The notes beneath the pieces were generated by a model. That model saw only the letters and a list, made by a program, of their open reading frames with translations, did no database searches and was not told where the DNA came from. DNA of 64,000 nt. Source: an uncultured Alphaproteobacteria bacterium. Its GTDB lineage: Bacteria; Pseudomonadota; Alphaproteobacteria; Rhodobacterales; Rhodobacteraceae. The stretch covers positions 1 to 64,000 of the forward strand of contig CACFXF010000006.1 in assembly GCA_902570265.1 (NCBI GenBank). The letters are read 5' to 3'. The position numbers and the translations under genes are program-made. Numbering within the stretch: position 1 is the first letter of the stretch; the number at the start of each line of letters is the position of its first letter. Below are positions 8,989 through 17,665 of the stretch, piece by piece.

Positions 8989-10236
8989 ATGAAAAAATAC
9001 TCAGCATTTTCTTTAATAAAAGAATCATTTAATAACCATTTTGGATGGGAAAAAGCATGGAAGAAAAACAACCTTAAAAAAAGATATAAAGTTATTGTTG
9101 TAGGTGCTGGAGGTCATGGATTAGCAACTGCATATTATCTTGGAAAAAATTTTGGGATAAGAGATGTTGCTGTTATTGAAAAAGGTTGGTTGGGTGGCGG
9201 TAATACTGGAAGAAATACTACAATTATTAGGTCAAATTATCTACAAGAAGAATCTGCTGCAATTTACGAAAAATCTAGATCCCTATACGAAAAACTCTCC
9301 CAAGAACTAAATTATAATGTGATGTTTAGCCCAAGAGGGGTAATGATGCTATGCCAAACTGAGCACGAATTAAGGGCTATGAAAAGAACGTACTATGCAA
9401 ATCGTATATTTGGGGTTGATACGGAAATGGTTAGTCCAGCTAGAATGAAGGAAATGATACCTATTATAAATATAAATGGTCCAAGATTTCCAATATTAGG
9501 TGGATTATGGCAACCCCGTGGTGGAACAGCAAGACATGATGCAGTAGCCTGGGGATATGCACGAGCTATTTCAAATTGGGGTGTTGATATTATTGAAAAT
9601 TGTGAGGTAATTGGAGTAAATAAAAATAAAAATAAAATTAATTCGGTTGAAACCACAAAAGGTACTATTAATTGTGAAAAAATGTGTTTTGTAGTTGCAG
9701 GAAGTTCGAGTATTTTAGCTGAATTATGTGGTTTCAGACTTCCTGTTGAATCTGTGGCCCTTCAAGCACTTGTTTCTGAACCAATTAAACCAGTCATGCA
9801 CTGTGTTGTTATGGCCAACACCGTTCATGGGTATATGAGCCAATCAGATAAAGGAGAAATGGTAATTGGTGGTGGGGCAGATGGATATAATAATTATACT
9901 CAAAGAGGAAGCTTTCAGCATATTGAAGAAACTGTTAGGGCTCTTATAGAAACTTTTCCTTTTATAAGTCGGTTGAGACAACTAAGGCAGTGGGGTGGTA
10001 TAGTTGATATGACTGGCGATAGATCACCAATCATTTCAAAAACGCCAATTGAAAATATCTACGTAAATTGTGGTTGGGGTACTGGAGGATTTAAAGCCAT
10101 ACCAGGTTCTGGATGGGCTACCGCTGAACTTATAGCTAATGGTGAGCCTGGAGAGTTAGCTTCTCCGTTTTCTTTAGAAAGATTTAAAGAGGGTAGAATG
10201 ATAGATGAAAGTGTTGCAGCGGCAGTAGCACATTAA
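8989..10236 (+). CDS. soxB: Sarcosine oxidase, beta subunit
   Basis: This is the flavin subunit of the heterotetrameric sarcosine oxidase, which demethylates sarcosine to glycine. The dinucleotide motif VVGAGGHGLATAYYLG begins near residue 37. GGGNTGRNTT near 70 and RGGTARHDAVAWG follow; His183 in the latter is the probable counterpart of the FMN-attachment histidine. The C-terminal GWGTGGFKAIPGSG is typical of SoxB. The length of 415 residues matches the family. It is the first gene of soxB-soxD-soxA-soxG. The related N-methylglutamate dehydrogenase subunit is an alternative, but the four-gene order fits sarcosine oxidase. I saw no glycine-riboswitch-like structure upstream. Confidence 0.92.
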   Translation: MKKYSAFSLIKESFNNHFGWEKAWKKNNLKKRYKVIVVGAGGHGLATAYYLGKNFGIRDVAVIEKGWLGGGNTGRNTTIIRSNYLQEESAAIYEKSRSLYEKLSQELNYNVMFSPRGVMMLCQTEHELRAMKRTYYANRIFGVDTEMVSPARMKEMIPIININGPRFPILGGLWQPRGGTARHDAVAWGYARAISNWGVDIIENCEVIGVNKNKNKINSVETTKGTINCEKMCFVVAGSSSILAELCGFRLPVESVALQALVSEPIKPVMHCVVMANTVHGYMSQSDKGEMVIGGGADGYNNYTQRGSFQHIEETVRALIETFPFISRLRQLRQWGGIVDMTGDRSPIISKTPIENIYVNCGWGTGGFKAIPGSGWATAELIANGEPGELASPFSLERFKEGRMIDESVAAAVAH

Positions 10237-10253
10237 CATGAGGTTGATCATTA

Positions 10254-10577
10254 ATGCTTAAATTTATATGCCCTATTTGTGAAATAGAAACTGACGAAAC
10301 TGAACTAACGCCTGGCGGTGAAGCTCATTTAAAAAGGATGGGACCAGGTAGCAGTGATCAAAACTTTTATACGTATCTCTTTGAAAGAAAGAATCCTAGA
10401 GGTATTCATTTTGAAAGATGGTTGCACTCCTACGGCTGTGGTAAATGGTTTCATGTTGCAAGATGTACTAAAACTATGGAAGTTTTTGGGACATATAGTG
10501 CTCAAGAAATAAAACCACCAAAAAAAATATTGGATGCTATTAAGAAAAAATTACCCAATGGAAAGAATGTAAAATGA
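10254..10577 (+). CDS. soxD: Sarcosine oxidase, delta subunit
   Basis: This small zinc-binding structural subunit of the sarcosine oxidase heterotetramer has 107 residues. The N-terminal pair CPIC is at residues 6-9. SYGCGKWFHVARC near residues 60-72 supplies further Cys and His ligands. RNPRGIHFERW is the conserved core of this family. It starts with ATG 17 bases after soxB. Its TGA overlaps the soxA ATG by four bases (ATGA), indicating translational coupling. The gene has no role outside this complex that I know of. Confidence 0.93.
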   Translation: MLKFICPICEIETDETELTPGGEAHLKRMGPGSSDQNFYTYLFERKNPRGIHFERWLHSYGCGKWFHVARCTKTMEVFGTYSAQEIKPPKKILDAIKKKLPNGKNVK

Positions 10578-13500
10578 CTTCGAGATTTTCAAAGGGTGGT
10601 ATATTAATCAATCGCAAGAAAAAACTTTCATTTAAATTCAATGGTAAAAATCTTTTTGGTTTTTCCGGAGATACATTAGCTTCTGCTTTATTAGCAAATA
10701 ATCAGGTTCTGATTGGAAGATCATTTAAGTATCATAGACCAAGAGGTTTTGTGTCAAGTGGAGTAGAAGAGCCAAATGCTTTATTGAGTATTGGTAGTGG
10801 TGGAAGCTTAGAACCAAATAGGTCAGCTACTACATTAGAATTATTTGATGGTATTGAAGCTATCTCTCAAAATCATTTTGGATCATTAGAATGGGACATA
10901 GGTTCAATAAGTAATTTTTTGTCAAAAATTTTTCCGGCAGGATTTTATTATAAAACTTTCATTAAGCCTAGATTTGCATGGAAGCATATTTTTGAACCGA
11001 CGATTAGAAGCGCAGCGGGATTAGGTAAGGCCCCTAAGGAACATGATTTATCTTCCTATGATTATTTTTATGCTCATTTGGATGTAGTAATCGTGGGGGG
11101 GGGGTATATCTGGATTAGTAACCGCAAAAAATTTAGCGAGTTTAGGTTTAAAAATACTTTTGGTTGAACAAAAACATTTTTTTGGGGGATATGCGCTATC
11201 AGAAGAATTTAAAATTAATAATTTAGATTCATCTGAGTTTATAAAAAATTTAGAAGATGATTTATCGAACAATGAGAATGTTATTTTAAAGAAAAACTTT
11301 TCCATTGTAGGAGTTCATGATCATAGTTATTTACTTGGGTTAGAAAATCTTGAAGTTCTTGAAAGTGAAGATCACAGTTCAATAAGGAATAGGCTTTGGC
11401 GAATAAGAACTAAACATCTAATTTTAGCAACAGGAGCTATTGAAAGACCCCTAGTTTTTGCTGGAAATGATATACCTGGAGTTATTTTATCTTCTGCAGC
11501 TAATGAGTTTTATAAGCTTTATGGGATATCGCAAGGTGATAGAGTAATACTCATAACAAATAATGACTCTGCATATTCCGCTGTGGTTGAGCTATTCAAT
11601 GCAGGTATTAGTATTCCTCTTGTAATTGATGTCAGGGAGAAAAGTGTTGGTGAACTTCCGCTCAAAGTTAAAGATTTAGGAATAAGAGTAGAATTCGGCA
11701 AAGCAATTACAAAAGTTTTGGGAAAGAAAAGAGTTAAAGCAGTAGAAATATGCTCGGTAGTGGGTGAAGGATCTGTTTTGGAAACCATAATTTGTGACTC
11801 AGTATTAATGTCAGGTGGTTGGACCTCTACACTAAATTTATGGTCACATTGTGGTGGTAAAATAAAATGGGATAATCAACTTAATACATTAGTACCTGAC
11901 GAAACTAAACAATCTACTAATGAATTAGGTCAAAGTTTTATTTCTGTAGTCGGGTCAGCAAAAGGTCAATTTTGGCCATCAGAGTTATTTGATAATATGG
12001 AAACAGTGATTAAAAATATTTGTGAAATATTTAATTTAAAAAAGATTAAATATGAAAAATACCAAATCAAAGAAATTATACATGAAAAAACATCTCCTAT
12101 ATCTTGTGTGCCTGAATCTGCTGATGAAAATTTGAAAGGAAAGAGCTTTGTTGACTACCAGAATGACGTAAAACTAACTGATCTAAGAATTGCAACTCAA
12201 GAAGGTTATGAAAGTGTTGAACACTTGAAAAGATATACAACTCTTGGAATGGCAACTGACCAAGGAAAATTATCCAACATTAATGGTATAAAAATCTTAT
12301 CCAACTTAGTTGGAAAAGAAATAAATGAAGTTGGAACGACTACTTTCAGACCACCTTATACTCCTATTTCTTTAGGATCTATCGCTGGTGAAGCAAGAAA
12401 AGAACTATTTAAACCAATAAGAAAAACACCTATGCACAAATGGCATCAGGAGAATGGGGCAATTTGGGAACCTGTTGGTGATTGGCAAAGACCATATACT
12501 TATTTGAGAAATAATGAAACTAAAGAAGAGGCGGTTTACAGAGAAGTTAAGAATACTAGAAATAGTTTAGGGATATTAGATGCTTCTACACTCGGAAAAA
12601 TAATTGTTAGTGGTAATGACGCAGGAGAATTTTTAGATTTAATTTATACTAATATGATGTCTACTTTAAAACCTGGAAGATGTAGATATGGATTAATGTG
12701 CAATGAAAATGGGTTTCTCTTTGACGACGGGGTAGTCGCTAGATTAAACGAAAAAACTTTTTTATGTCATACTACTACTGGTGGTTCAGATAGAGTATAC
12801 TCGTGGATGGAAGAGTGGCACCAAACGGAATGGTGGGATAAAAAAGTATTTATTCAAAATTTAACAGAAGAATATGCCCAAATCACAATAGCAGGACCAA
12901 AAGCTAGATTACTTCTTGAGAAATTAGGCGGTTTAAATGTAGAAAGTAAAAAATTTCAGCCTTTAGATTTCATAGAAGGTAAACTAGGAAATTTTGAAGT
13001 AAGAGTTTTTAGGATTTCATTTTCTGGAGAATTATCTTTTGAAATTGCGACACCTAGCGCGAACGGTGAAGCTTTATGGATAAGATGTTTAGAACTTGGA
13101 AGTGAATTAGGTATAACATCATATGGAACAGAAGCACTACATATAATGAGAGCTGAAAAAGGTTTCATTATGATTGGAGATGAAACTGATGGAACTGTAA
13201 TTCCTCAAGATCTAAATTTGGATTGGGCTATATCGAAAAAAAAGAAGGATTTTATCGGTAAAAGAGCTCATGAACGTACCTATATGCAAGATCCAAATAG
13301 AAAAACTTTGGTTGGATTATCTCTTAAGGATAGTATACAGAAAATACCAGATGGAGCATATGCTTTGAAATCTGGTGGCAATGGTGCAGAAGATGTATTG
13401 GGTCATATAACTTCAACATATTTTTCTCCCTCTTTAGATAAACCTATTGCTATGGCATTACTCAAAAATGGGAAATCATTAAAAGGGCAAGAAGTTGATA

Positions 13501-13586
13501 TACCTTTAGAAAGTGGCAATAAATTAAGAGCAATTGTAGTCGATCCTCAATTTTATGACATTGAGGGGAAGAGGCAAAATGTCTGA
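10574..13586 (+). CDS. soxA: Sarcosine oxidase, alpha subunit, frameshifted in a ten-G run
   Basis: This is the large subunit that binds NAD+ and carries the folate-dependent methylene transfer site. As given, the frame breaks after DVVIVGGG at 11095-11104. Removing one G restores VVGGGISGLVTAKNLASLG and joins frame 10574-11167 to the frame ending at 13586, for about 1003 residues, the usual length. Domains in order: an N-terminal ferredoxin-like fold without cluster cysteines (residues 1-90), an FAD/NAD-binding region from about 170, and a GcvT/aminomethyltransferase region in the last 370 residues. No start signal exists for the downstream frame alone. The frameshift could be a sequencing error or a real slippage site. 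It overlaps soxG by 8 bases. Confidence 0.9.
11095..11104 (+). repeat. Ten-G homopolymer causing the soxA frameshift
   Basis: This uninterrupted run of ten G lies within the Rossmann glycine motif codons of soxA, in otherwise AT-rich DNA. With nine G the reading frame continues correctly; with ten it reads into a stop at 11165-11167. Runs like this slip in polymerases and in sequencers alike. Confidence 0.95.
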
Positions 13587-14133
13587 TAAATTAGAATTTT
13601 CTAACAATTTATTCACTATTACAGATCTTTATTTGCCTGGAATGGTTTCTATAAGGACTCATCTCTTTGATAAGAAGTTTCAAAAAATTATTAAAGATGT
13701 TTTTAAAATTAATGTGCCTAACAAATTAGAATTTACATCTAACAAAAATCTTTATTTAGCATGGATGTCCCCAAATGAATTATTATTATTTTCAAAAAAT
13801 TTAAATGAAGTTATAAAATTAATAACAATTATTGAGGATTCACTGAAGGGAATAGAAACACTTGTATTAGATGTATCAAGTTCAAGAGCTGTTTTTTCAA
13901 TTAAAGGGTCATTATGGAGGGAGTTACTAGCTAAAGGAACTCCTATAAATTTATGTCCAAATAAATTTACCTCCACCTCATTTAGAAGAACAAGATTAGG
14001 ACAGGTTAGTACTGCTTTTTGGATGGTGAAAACTGATCAGATCTACATTATGTGCGGAAGATCATTTAAAGAATTCTTCTTTGAATGGTTGTGTAACGCG
14101 GCTAACGAAAAATCAATTACCAAATTTTTTTAG
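13579..14133 (+). CDS. soxG: Sarcosine oxidase, gamma subunit
   Basis: The gamma subunit closes the sarcosine oxidase heterotetramer and has a fold related to the GcvT domain. I chose the ATG at 13579 because a purine-rich AGGGGAAGAGG lies just upstream and the protein then starts MSDKLEF. An upstream in-frame ATG at 13555 would add eight residues inside soxA. WMSPNELLLFS and SSRAVFSIKG are typical of SoxG, as is LPGMVSIRTHLFD near the start. The length is 184 residues. It overlaps the soxA end by 8 bases and ends 15 bases from the convergent M48 protease gene. Confidence 0.88.
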   Translation: MSDKLEFSNNLFTITDLYLPGMVSIRTHLFDKKFQKIIKDVFKINVPNKLEFTSNKNLYLAWMSPNELLLFSKNLNEVIKLITIIEDSLKGIETLVLDVSSSRAVFSIKGSLWRELLAKGTPINLCPNKFTSTSFRRTRLGQVSTAFWMVKTDQIYIMCGRSFKEFFFEWLCNAANEKSITKFF

Positions 14134-14148
14134 AATGCTTTAATTGCT

Positions 14149-14832
14149 TTATTTCACAAATAACCAATCTTTAGCATTTTTTTTTATTTCCGTAATACGT
14201 TCTTTTGAACTTGGATGACTTTTCAGCCAACTTAAATTATCATTTATTACAGTTAATTTATCTAGTTTTTCAAATAAAGTGATTAATGGTTCTATTCCAA
14301 TTCCCACTTTAATCATTAAAGCAGAGGCATATTTGTCAGCTTCGTATTCATCTAATCTAGAAAGTTTAGCGGTTAACAAGCTAGTAATGAAAGAAGATAT
14401 ATATATCCCAATAAAAGGTATAAACCTAGATATTAAATATCCTAAGCCCATTTGAAGAGCATTTTGTAAACTGTAAGTCACCATTCTTTTTTTTGTATGT
14501 CCTAAAGCTAAATGACCAAGTTCGTGGGAGATAACGCCTATTAATTCTTCAGCTGAAATAATTCCTGAATAATATTTTTCTAAAAAACCTTTGGTTAAAA
14601 ATACCTTTCCATCGTTAGAGGCCAAGCCATTGATATTTAAATCTTCTAAAATATAAACTTCCAATTGAGGAAGATTAAGTGAAAAGCTTAACTTTTTTAA
14701 AAGAGAGTTAATTATAGGATCTTTAAGAATAAGAGAATTTCTCTCCAAATATTTTGACATTTTTTTTGAAGACATTTTGTATCCAATAATCCCTAAAAAT
14801 ATTGGAAATAATATAGAAATTATTTTTATCAT
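14149..14832 (-). CDS. M48-family membrane zinc metalloprotease
   Basis: This 227-residue M48 peptidase has an N-terminal hydrophobic helix (residues 3-19), the zinc motif HELGH at 103-107 and the downstream acidic ligand motif DEYEAD at 161-166. A hydrophobic stretch at about 126-156 lies between the two metal motifs, as in HtpX/Oma1-like members. It probably acts on membrane or envelope proteins. The gene starts 3 bases after the VWA gene on the same strand, making it the last gene of the MoxR / small membrane protein / VWA / M48 operon. It is shorter than BepA-type proteases, which carry TPRs. Confidence 0.86.
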   Translation of the reverse strand: MIKIISILFPIFLGIIGYKMSSKKMSKYLERNSLILKDPIINSLLKKLSFSLNLPQLEVYILEDLNINGLASNDGKVFLTKGFLEKYYSGIISAEELIGVISHELGHLALGHTKKRMVTYSLQNALQMGLGYLISRFIPFIGIYISSFITSLLTAKLSRLDEYEADKYASALMIKVGIGIEPLITLFEKLDKLTVINDNLSWLKSHPSSKERITEIKKNAKDWLFVK

Positions 14833-14835
14833 TTT

Positions 14836-16017
14836 CTAATTAAGTAATTTCATCCCTTCGTCTAAACCATTAAGAGTTAAGGGGATCATTCTATTTTCAA
14901 ACATATCTTGAAGAATTACCGTAGATTGGGTGTATTTCCAATAATCTTCTTGGGCTGGGTTTATCCAAATATTATTAGGCCATTGATTTCTCGCTCTCTG
15001 CAGCCATGTTCTACCAGTTTCATTATTATAATGTTCATTTGCTCCTCCAACCATTTCAATTTCATAAGGACTCATTGCTGCATCACCTACAAAAATGCAT
15101 TTGTAATCTTTATTGTATTTATGTAATAAGTCATAAGTAGGTATCTGTTCTTCCCATCGTCTATAATTATTTTCCCAAACCCCTTCATATAAACAATTAT
15201 GAAAATAATAGTATTTTACATGCTTAAAAGCAGATCTGGCAGCTGAAAATAGTTCTTGAACTTTAGAAACATACATATCCATTGAGCCTCCTACATCAAA
15301 GAAAATAAGTAATTTAACTGCGTTCTCCCTTTCAGGTCTTGTTTTAATATTAAGAAAACCTGAACGTGCAGTTGATGTAATGGTATTATCAAGATCTAAT
15401 TCCTCATCAAGACCATGCCGTGCCCAAATTCGGAGTCTTTTTAAAGCAATTTTCATACTTCTAGATCCAATCTCTGTATTTTCATCTAGATTTTTAAAAA
15501 CTCTTTTATCCCAGACTTTGACTGCTTTCTGATGTCTGCTTCCTTGTTGTCCTATCCTTACCCCTTCTGGATTAAAGCCATATGCCCCAAAAGGTGAGGT
15601 TCCAGCTGTGCCAATCCATTTATTTCCACCCTGGTGACGTTTTTTCTGTTCTTCCAACCTTTTTTTGAGAGTTTCCATCAATTTCTCAAAATTTCCCAGT
15701 GATTTGATTTGTTTCATTTCTTCTTTGGTAAGTAACTTTTCAGCTAATTTTTCTAACCATTCAGAAGGAAGGTCCATTTTATCAAGAAATTTTTCTAATT
15801 CTATTTTTTCAAGTCCATTAAAATTTGAACTAAATATTTGGTCGAACGTGTCAAAATACTTTTCATGTTTTACCAGAGAAGTTTTTGCTAAAAAATAAAA
15901 TTTATCAATTTCAAATTCAGTAAGGTTTGTTTGTAAGCAATTTAAAAAAGTTAAAAATTCCTGGATAGATACAGGAACACCAAATTTTTTTAAGTCTAAA
16001 AAAAAATTTGTATACAT
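14836..16017 (-). CDS. CoxE-like VWA-domain protein, partner of MoxR ATPase
   Basis: This 393-residue protein has a C-terminal von Willebrand A domain. The metal-ion site is DVGGS at residues 241-245, following the strand VKLLIFF. Ahead of it is a charged helical region with repeated Lys/Glu (85-130) and a basic, glycine-rich stretch (129-165). Such proteins act with MoxR AAA+ ATPases in assembling or activating protein complexes or metal centres. Its ATG overlaps the stop of a 57-aa membrane protein gene as TGATG, and the ATPase gene lies just upstream. The client is unknown; no carbon monoxide dehydrogenase genes are nearby. Confidence 0.88.
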   Translation of the reverse strand: MYTNFFLDLKKFGVPVSIQEFLTFLNCLQTNLTEFEIDKFYFLAKTSLVKHEKYFDTFDQIFSSNFNGLEKIELEKFLDKMDLPSEWLEKLAEKLLTKEEMKQIKSLGNFEKLMETLKKRLEEQKKRHQGGNKWIGTAGTSPFGAYGFNPEGVRIGQQGSRHQKAVKVWDKRVFKNLDENTEIGSRSMKIALKRLRIWARHGLDEELDLDNTITSTARSGFLNIKTRPERENAVKLLIFFDVGGSMDMYVSKVQELFSAARSAFKHVKYYYFHNCLYEGVWENNYRRWEEQIPTYDLLHKYNKDYKCIFVGDAAMSPYEIEMVGGANEHYNNETGRTWLQRARNQWPNNIWINPAQEDYWKYTQSTVILQDMFENRMIPLTLNGLDEGMKLLN

Positions 16018-16190
16018 CAGAAAATACCAGATCTCATAATAATTATTTGAATAATCATAGAAATTAATAAGAAAATTATTCCGAATACAGTAATATATTG
16101 CAGTTTATCTAAAAGTTTTCCATTTCTTTTTTTTGCCAAATAATATCCCAAAATGGATCCAAGCATCATAATTATAAATATTAATAACAT
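16017..16190 (-). CDS. Small two-helix membrane protein (57 aa)
   Basis: This short frame on the minus strand fills the gap between the MoxR and VWA genes. It reads MLLIFIIMMLGSILGYYLA, a short basic loop KKRNGKLLDKLQ, then a second hydrophobic helix of about 20 residues, ending RSGIF. Its TGA overlaps the ATG of the VWA gene (TGATG on the minus strand), a common sign of translational coupling and the main support that it is real. The start ATG is at 16190; no strong ribosome-binding site is seen. I do not recognise the family. It could anchor or be a client of the MoxR/VWA pair. Confidence 0.65.
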   Translation of the reverse strand: MLLIFIIMMLGSILGYYLAKKRNGKLLDKLQYITVFGIIFLLISMIIQIIIMRSGIF

Positions 16191-16238
16191 ATCTTAAGGA
16201 TTATACTTTATTTTGATTGAAAAAAATACTGTATACAT

Positions 16239-17075
16239 TCATTGATTCCTATTAATAAACGCTAGTTTTTCAAAAAGCTGAACATCTTGTTCATTTTTCA
16301 AAAGGGCTCCGTAAAGAATAGGGAGCATATCTTTTGGTTCTTTTTTCAAGTCCGTAACAGAAATGTCCTCTACTAAAAGTAATTTTATCCAATCTAAAAT
16401 CTCTGAAGTAGAAGGTTTTTTCTTCAATCCTGGGACTTCCCTTATATCAAAAAAAATTTCCAATGCCGACTGAAGAAGATTTTTTTTGATATCTGGGAAA
16501 TGCACATTTATTATTTTTGATAAAGTTTCCTGATCTGGAAATTGGATATAATGGAAAAAACATCTTCTTAAAAAAGCATCAGGTAACTCTTTTTCATTAT
16601 TAGAAGTAATAATAACAATTGGACGTTTATTAGCAGAAATAATTTCCCCAGTTTCATATACTAGAAACTTCATTTTGTCTAGTTCATGAAGCAAGTCATT
16701 TGGAAATTCAATATCAGCTTTGTCTATTTCATCAATAAGAAGTACAGCCTTTTCTTCAGATGAAAATGCTGACCAAATTGTTCCTTTCTTAATATAATTT
16801 TTAATATCATTAACCTTTTTATCACCAAGTTGGCTATCTCTTAGCCTACTAACTGCATCATATTCATATAAACCTTGATGTGCTTTGGTTGTAGATTTAA
16901 TATTCCACTCAAACAATTTTAATCCAAGTTTTATTGCAACTTGTTTAGCTAATTCTGTTTTTCCTGTACCAGGTTCACCCTTGACCAATAATGGTTTTTC
17001 CAAATTGATAGCAGCATTTACCGCCATCTCAAGATCTTCAGTTGTTATATAATTCTCAGTATTTTTAAACTGCAT
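16239..17075 (-). CDS. MoxR-family AAA+ ATPase
   Basis: This AAA+ chaperone-like ATPase has 278 residues. It has Walker A GEPGTGKTEL near residues 34-43, Walker B VLLIDEIDKAD near 112-122, a sensor-1 region VIITSNNEKELPDAFLRRC with the arginine finger, and a C-terminal lid. I chose the ATG at 17075 because GGAG lies 6-9 bases upstream; an upstream TTG would add four residues. MoxR proteins work with VWA-domain partners. Here the operon continues with a 57-aa membrane protein, a VWA protein and an M48 protease, suggesting membrane-linked complex remodelling. Confidence 0.92.
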   Translation of the reverse strand: MQFKNTENYITTEDLEMAVNAAINLEKPLLVKGEPGTGKTELAKQVAIKLGLKLFEWNIKSTTKAHQGLYEYDAVSRLRDSQLGDKKVNDIKNYIKKGTIWSAFSSEEKAVLLIDEIDKADIEFPNDLLHELDKMKFLVYETGEIISANKRPIVIITSNNEKELPDAFLRRCFFHYIQFPDQETLSKIINVHFPDIKKNLLQSALEIFFDIREVPGLKKKPSTSEILDWIKLLLVEDISVTDLKKEPKDMLPILYGALLKNEQDVQLFEKLAFINRNQ

Positions 17076-17165
17076 TATTTTCTCCAAATTTTATAAAATT
17101 TTTTAGTGACAAACTATTTGATTCCATTTAAAACTCAATTATTAATTATTGAAATTGTAATAAGC

Positions 17166-17175
17166 TGTCTAGACA
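17166..17175. promoter_or_regulatory. Perfect 10-bp palindrome upstream of dksA
   Basis: TGTCTAGACA is a perfect palindrome 20 bases before the dksA ATG. It could be an operator or chance; nothing else supports binding. Confidence 0.2.
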
Positions 17176-17195
17176 TAGAGTGGGGGGTCAAAAAG

Positions 17196-17618
17196 ATGGT
17201 AATATATCAAAAAAATAATCTTAAGCATTCTTCTTTACCTGATGAGGAGTTCATGAACCCTGAACAAATTGAGTATTTTAGAAGCAAATTAATTGCTTGG
17301 AAAGAATCTATCCTAAAAGAAAGTAAAGAAACTATTGAAGATATGCAAACTGATACTAGAAATATTCCTGATTTTACCGATAGAGCATCTGAAGAGACTG
17401 ATAGAGCACTAGAATTAAGAACACGTGATAGGCAGAGAAAACTTATTTCTAAAATTGATTCTGCGTTAAGAAGAATAGAAGATGGAACTTATGGTGTTTG
17501 TGAAGAAACAGGTGACCCAATTTCTTTTAAAAGACTTGATGCAAGACCAATTGCAACATTAAGTATTGAAGCGCAGGAAAGGCATGAAAGAAGAGAGAGA
17601 GTGCATCGAGACGACTAG
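17196..17618 (+). CDS. dksA: DksA-family RNA polymerase regulator, cysteine-poor
   Basis: DksA binds RNA polymerase through its secondary channel and, with ppGpp, adjusts transcription to nutrients. I chose the ATG at 17196, which follows a G-rich TGGGGGGTC and gives 140 residues; upstream in-frame sequence has no family similarity. The coiled-coil region (about 35-100) contains DFTDRASEETDRALELR with the tip residues. The zinc-finger region reads VCEETGDPI ... LSIEAQERHERR, so only one of the four classical cysteines remains. Cysteine-reduced DksA forms are known and still functional. It is single in this window, with a flavin monooxygenase downstream. Confidence 0.92.
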   Translation: MVIYQKNNLKHSSLPDEEFMNPEQIEYFRSKLIAWKESILKESKETIEDMQTDTRNIPDFTDRASEETDRALELRTRDRQRKLISKIDSALRRIEDGTYGVCEETGDPISFKRLDARPIATLSIEAQERHERRERVHRDD

Positions 17619-17665
17619 TTGGAATATTTTATTTTATACTAAGTTAAAATTGAATATTTTTTGTA

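Noticed and set aside
11160-13586. Separate gene starting at 11160 downstream of the soxA break
   Set aside because: No ribosome site or family-like start; the sequence before 11160 in this frame continues the soxA Rossmann motif, so it is the rest of soxA after a one-base shift.
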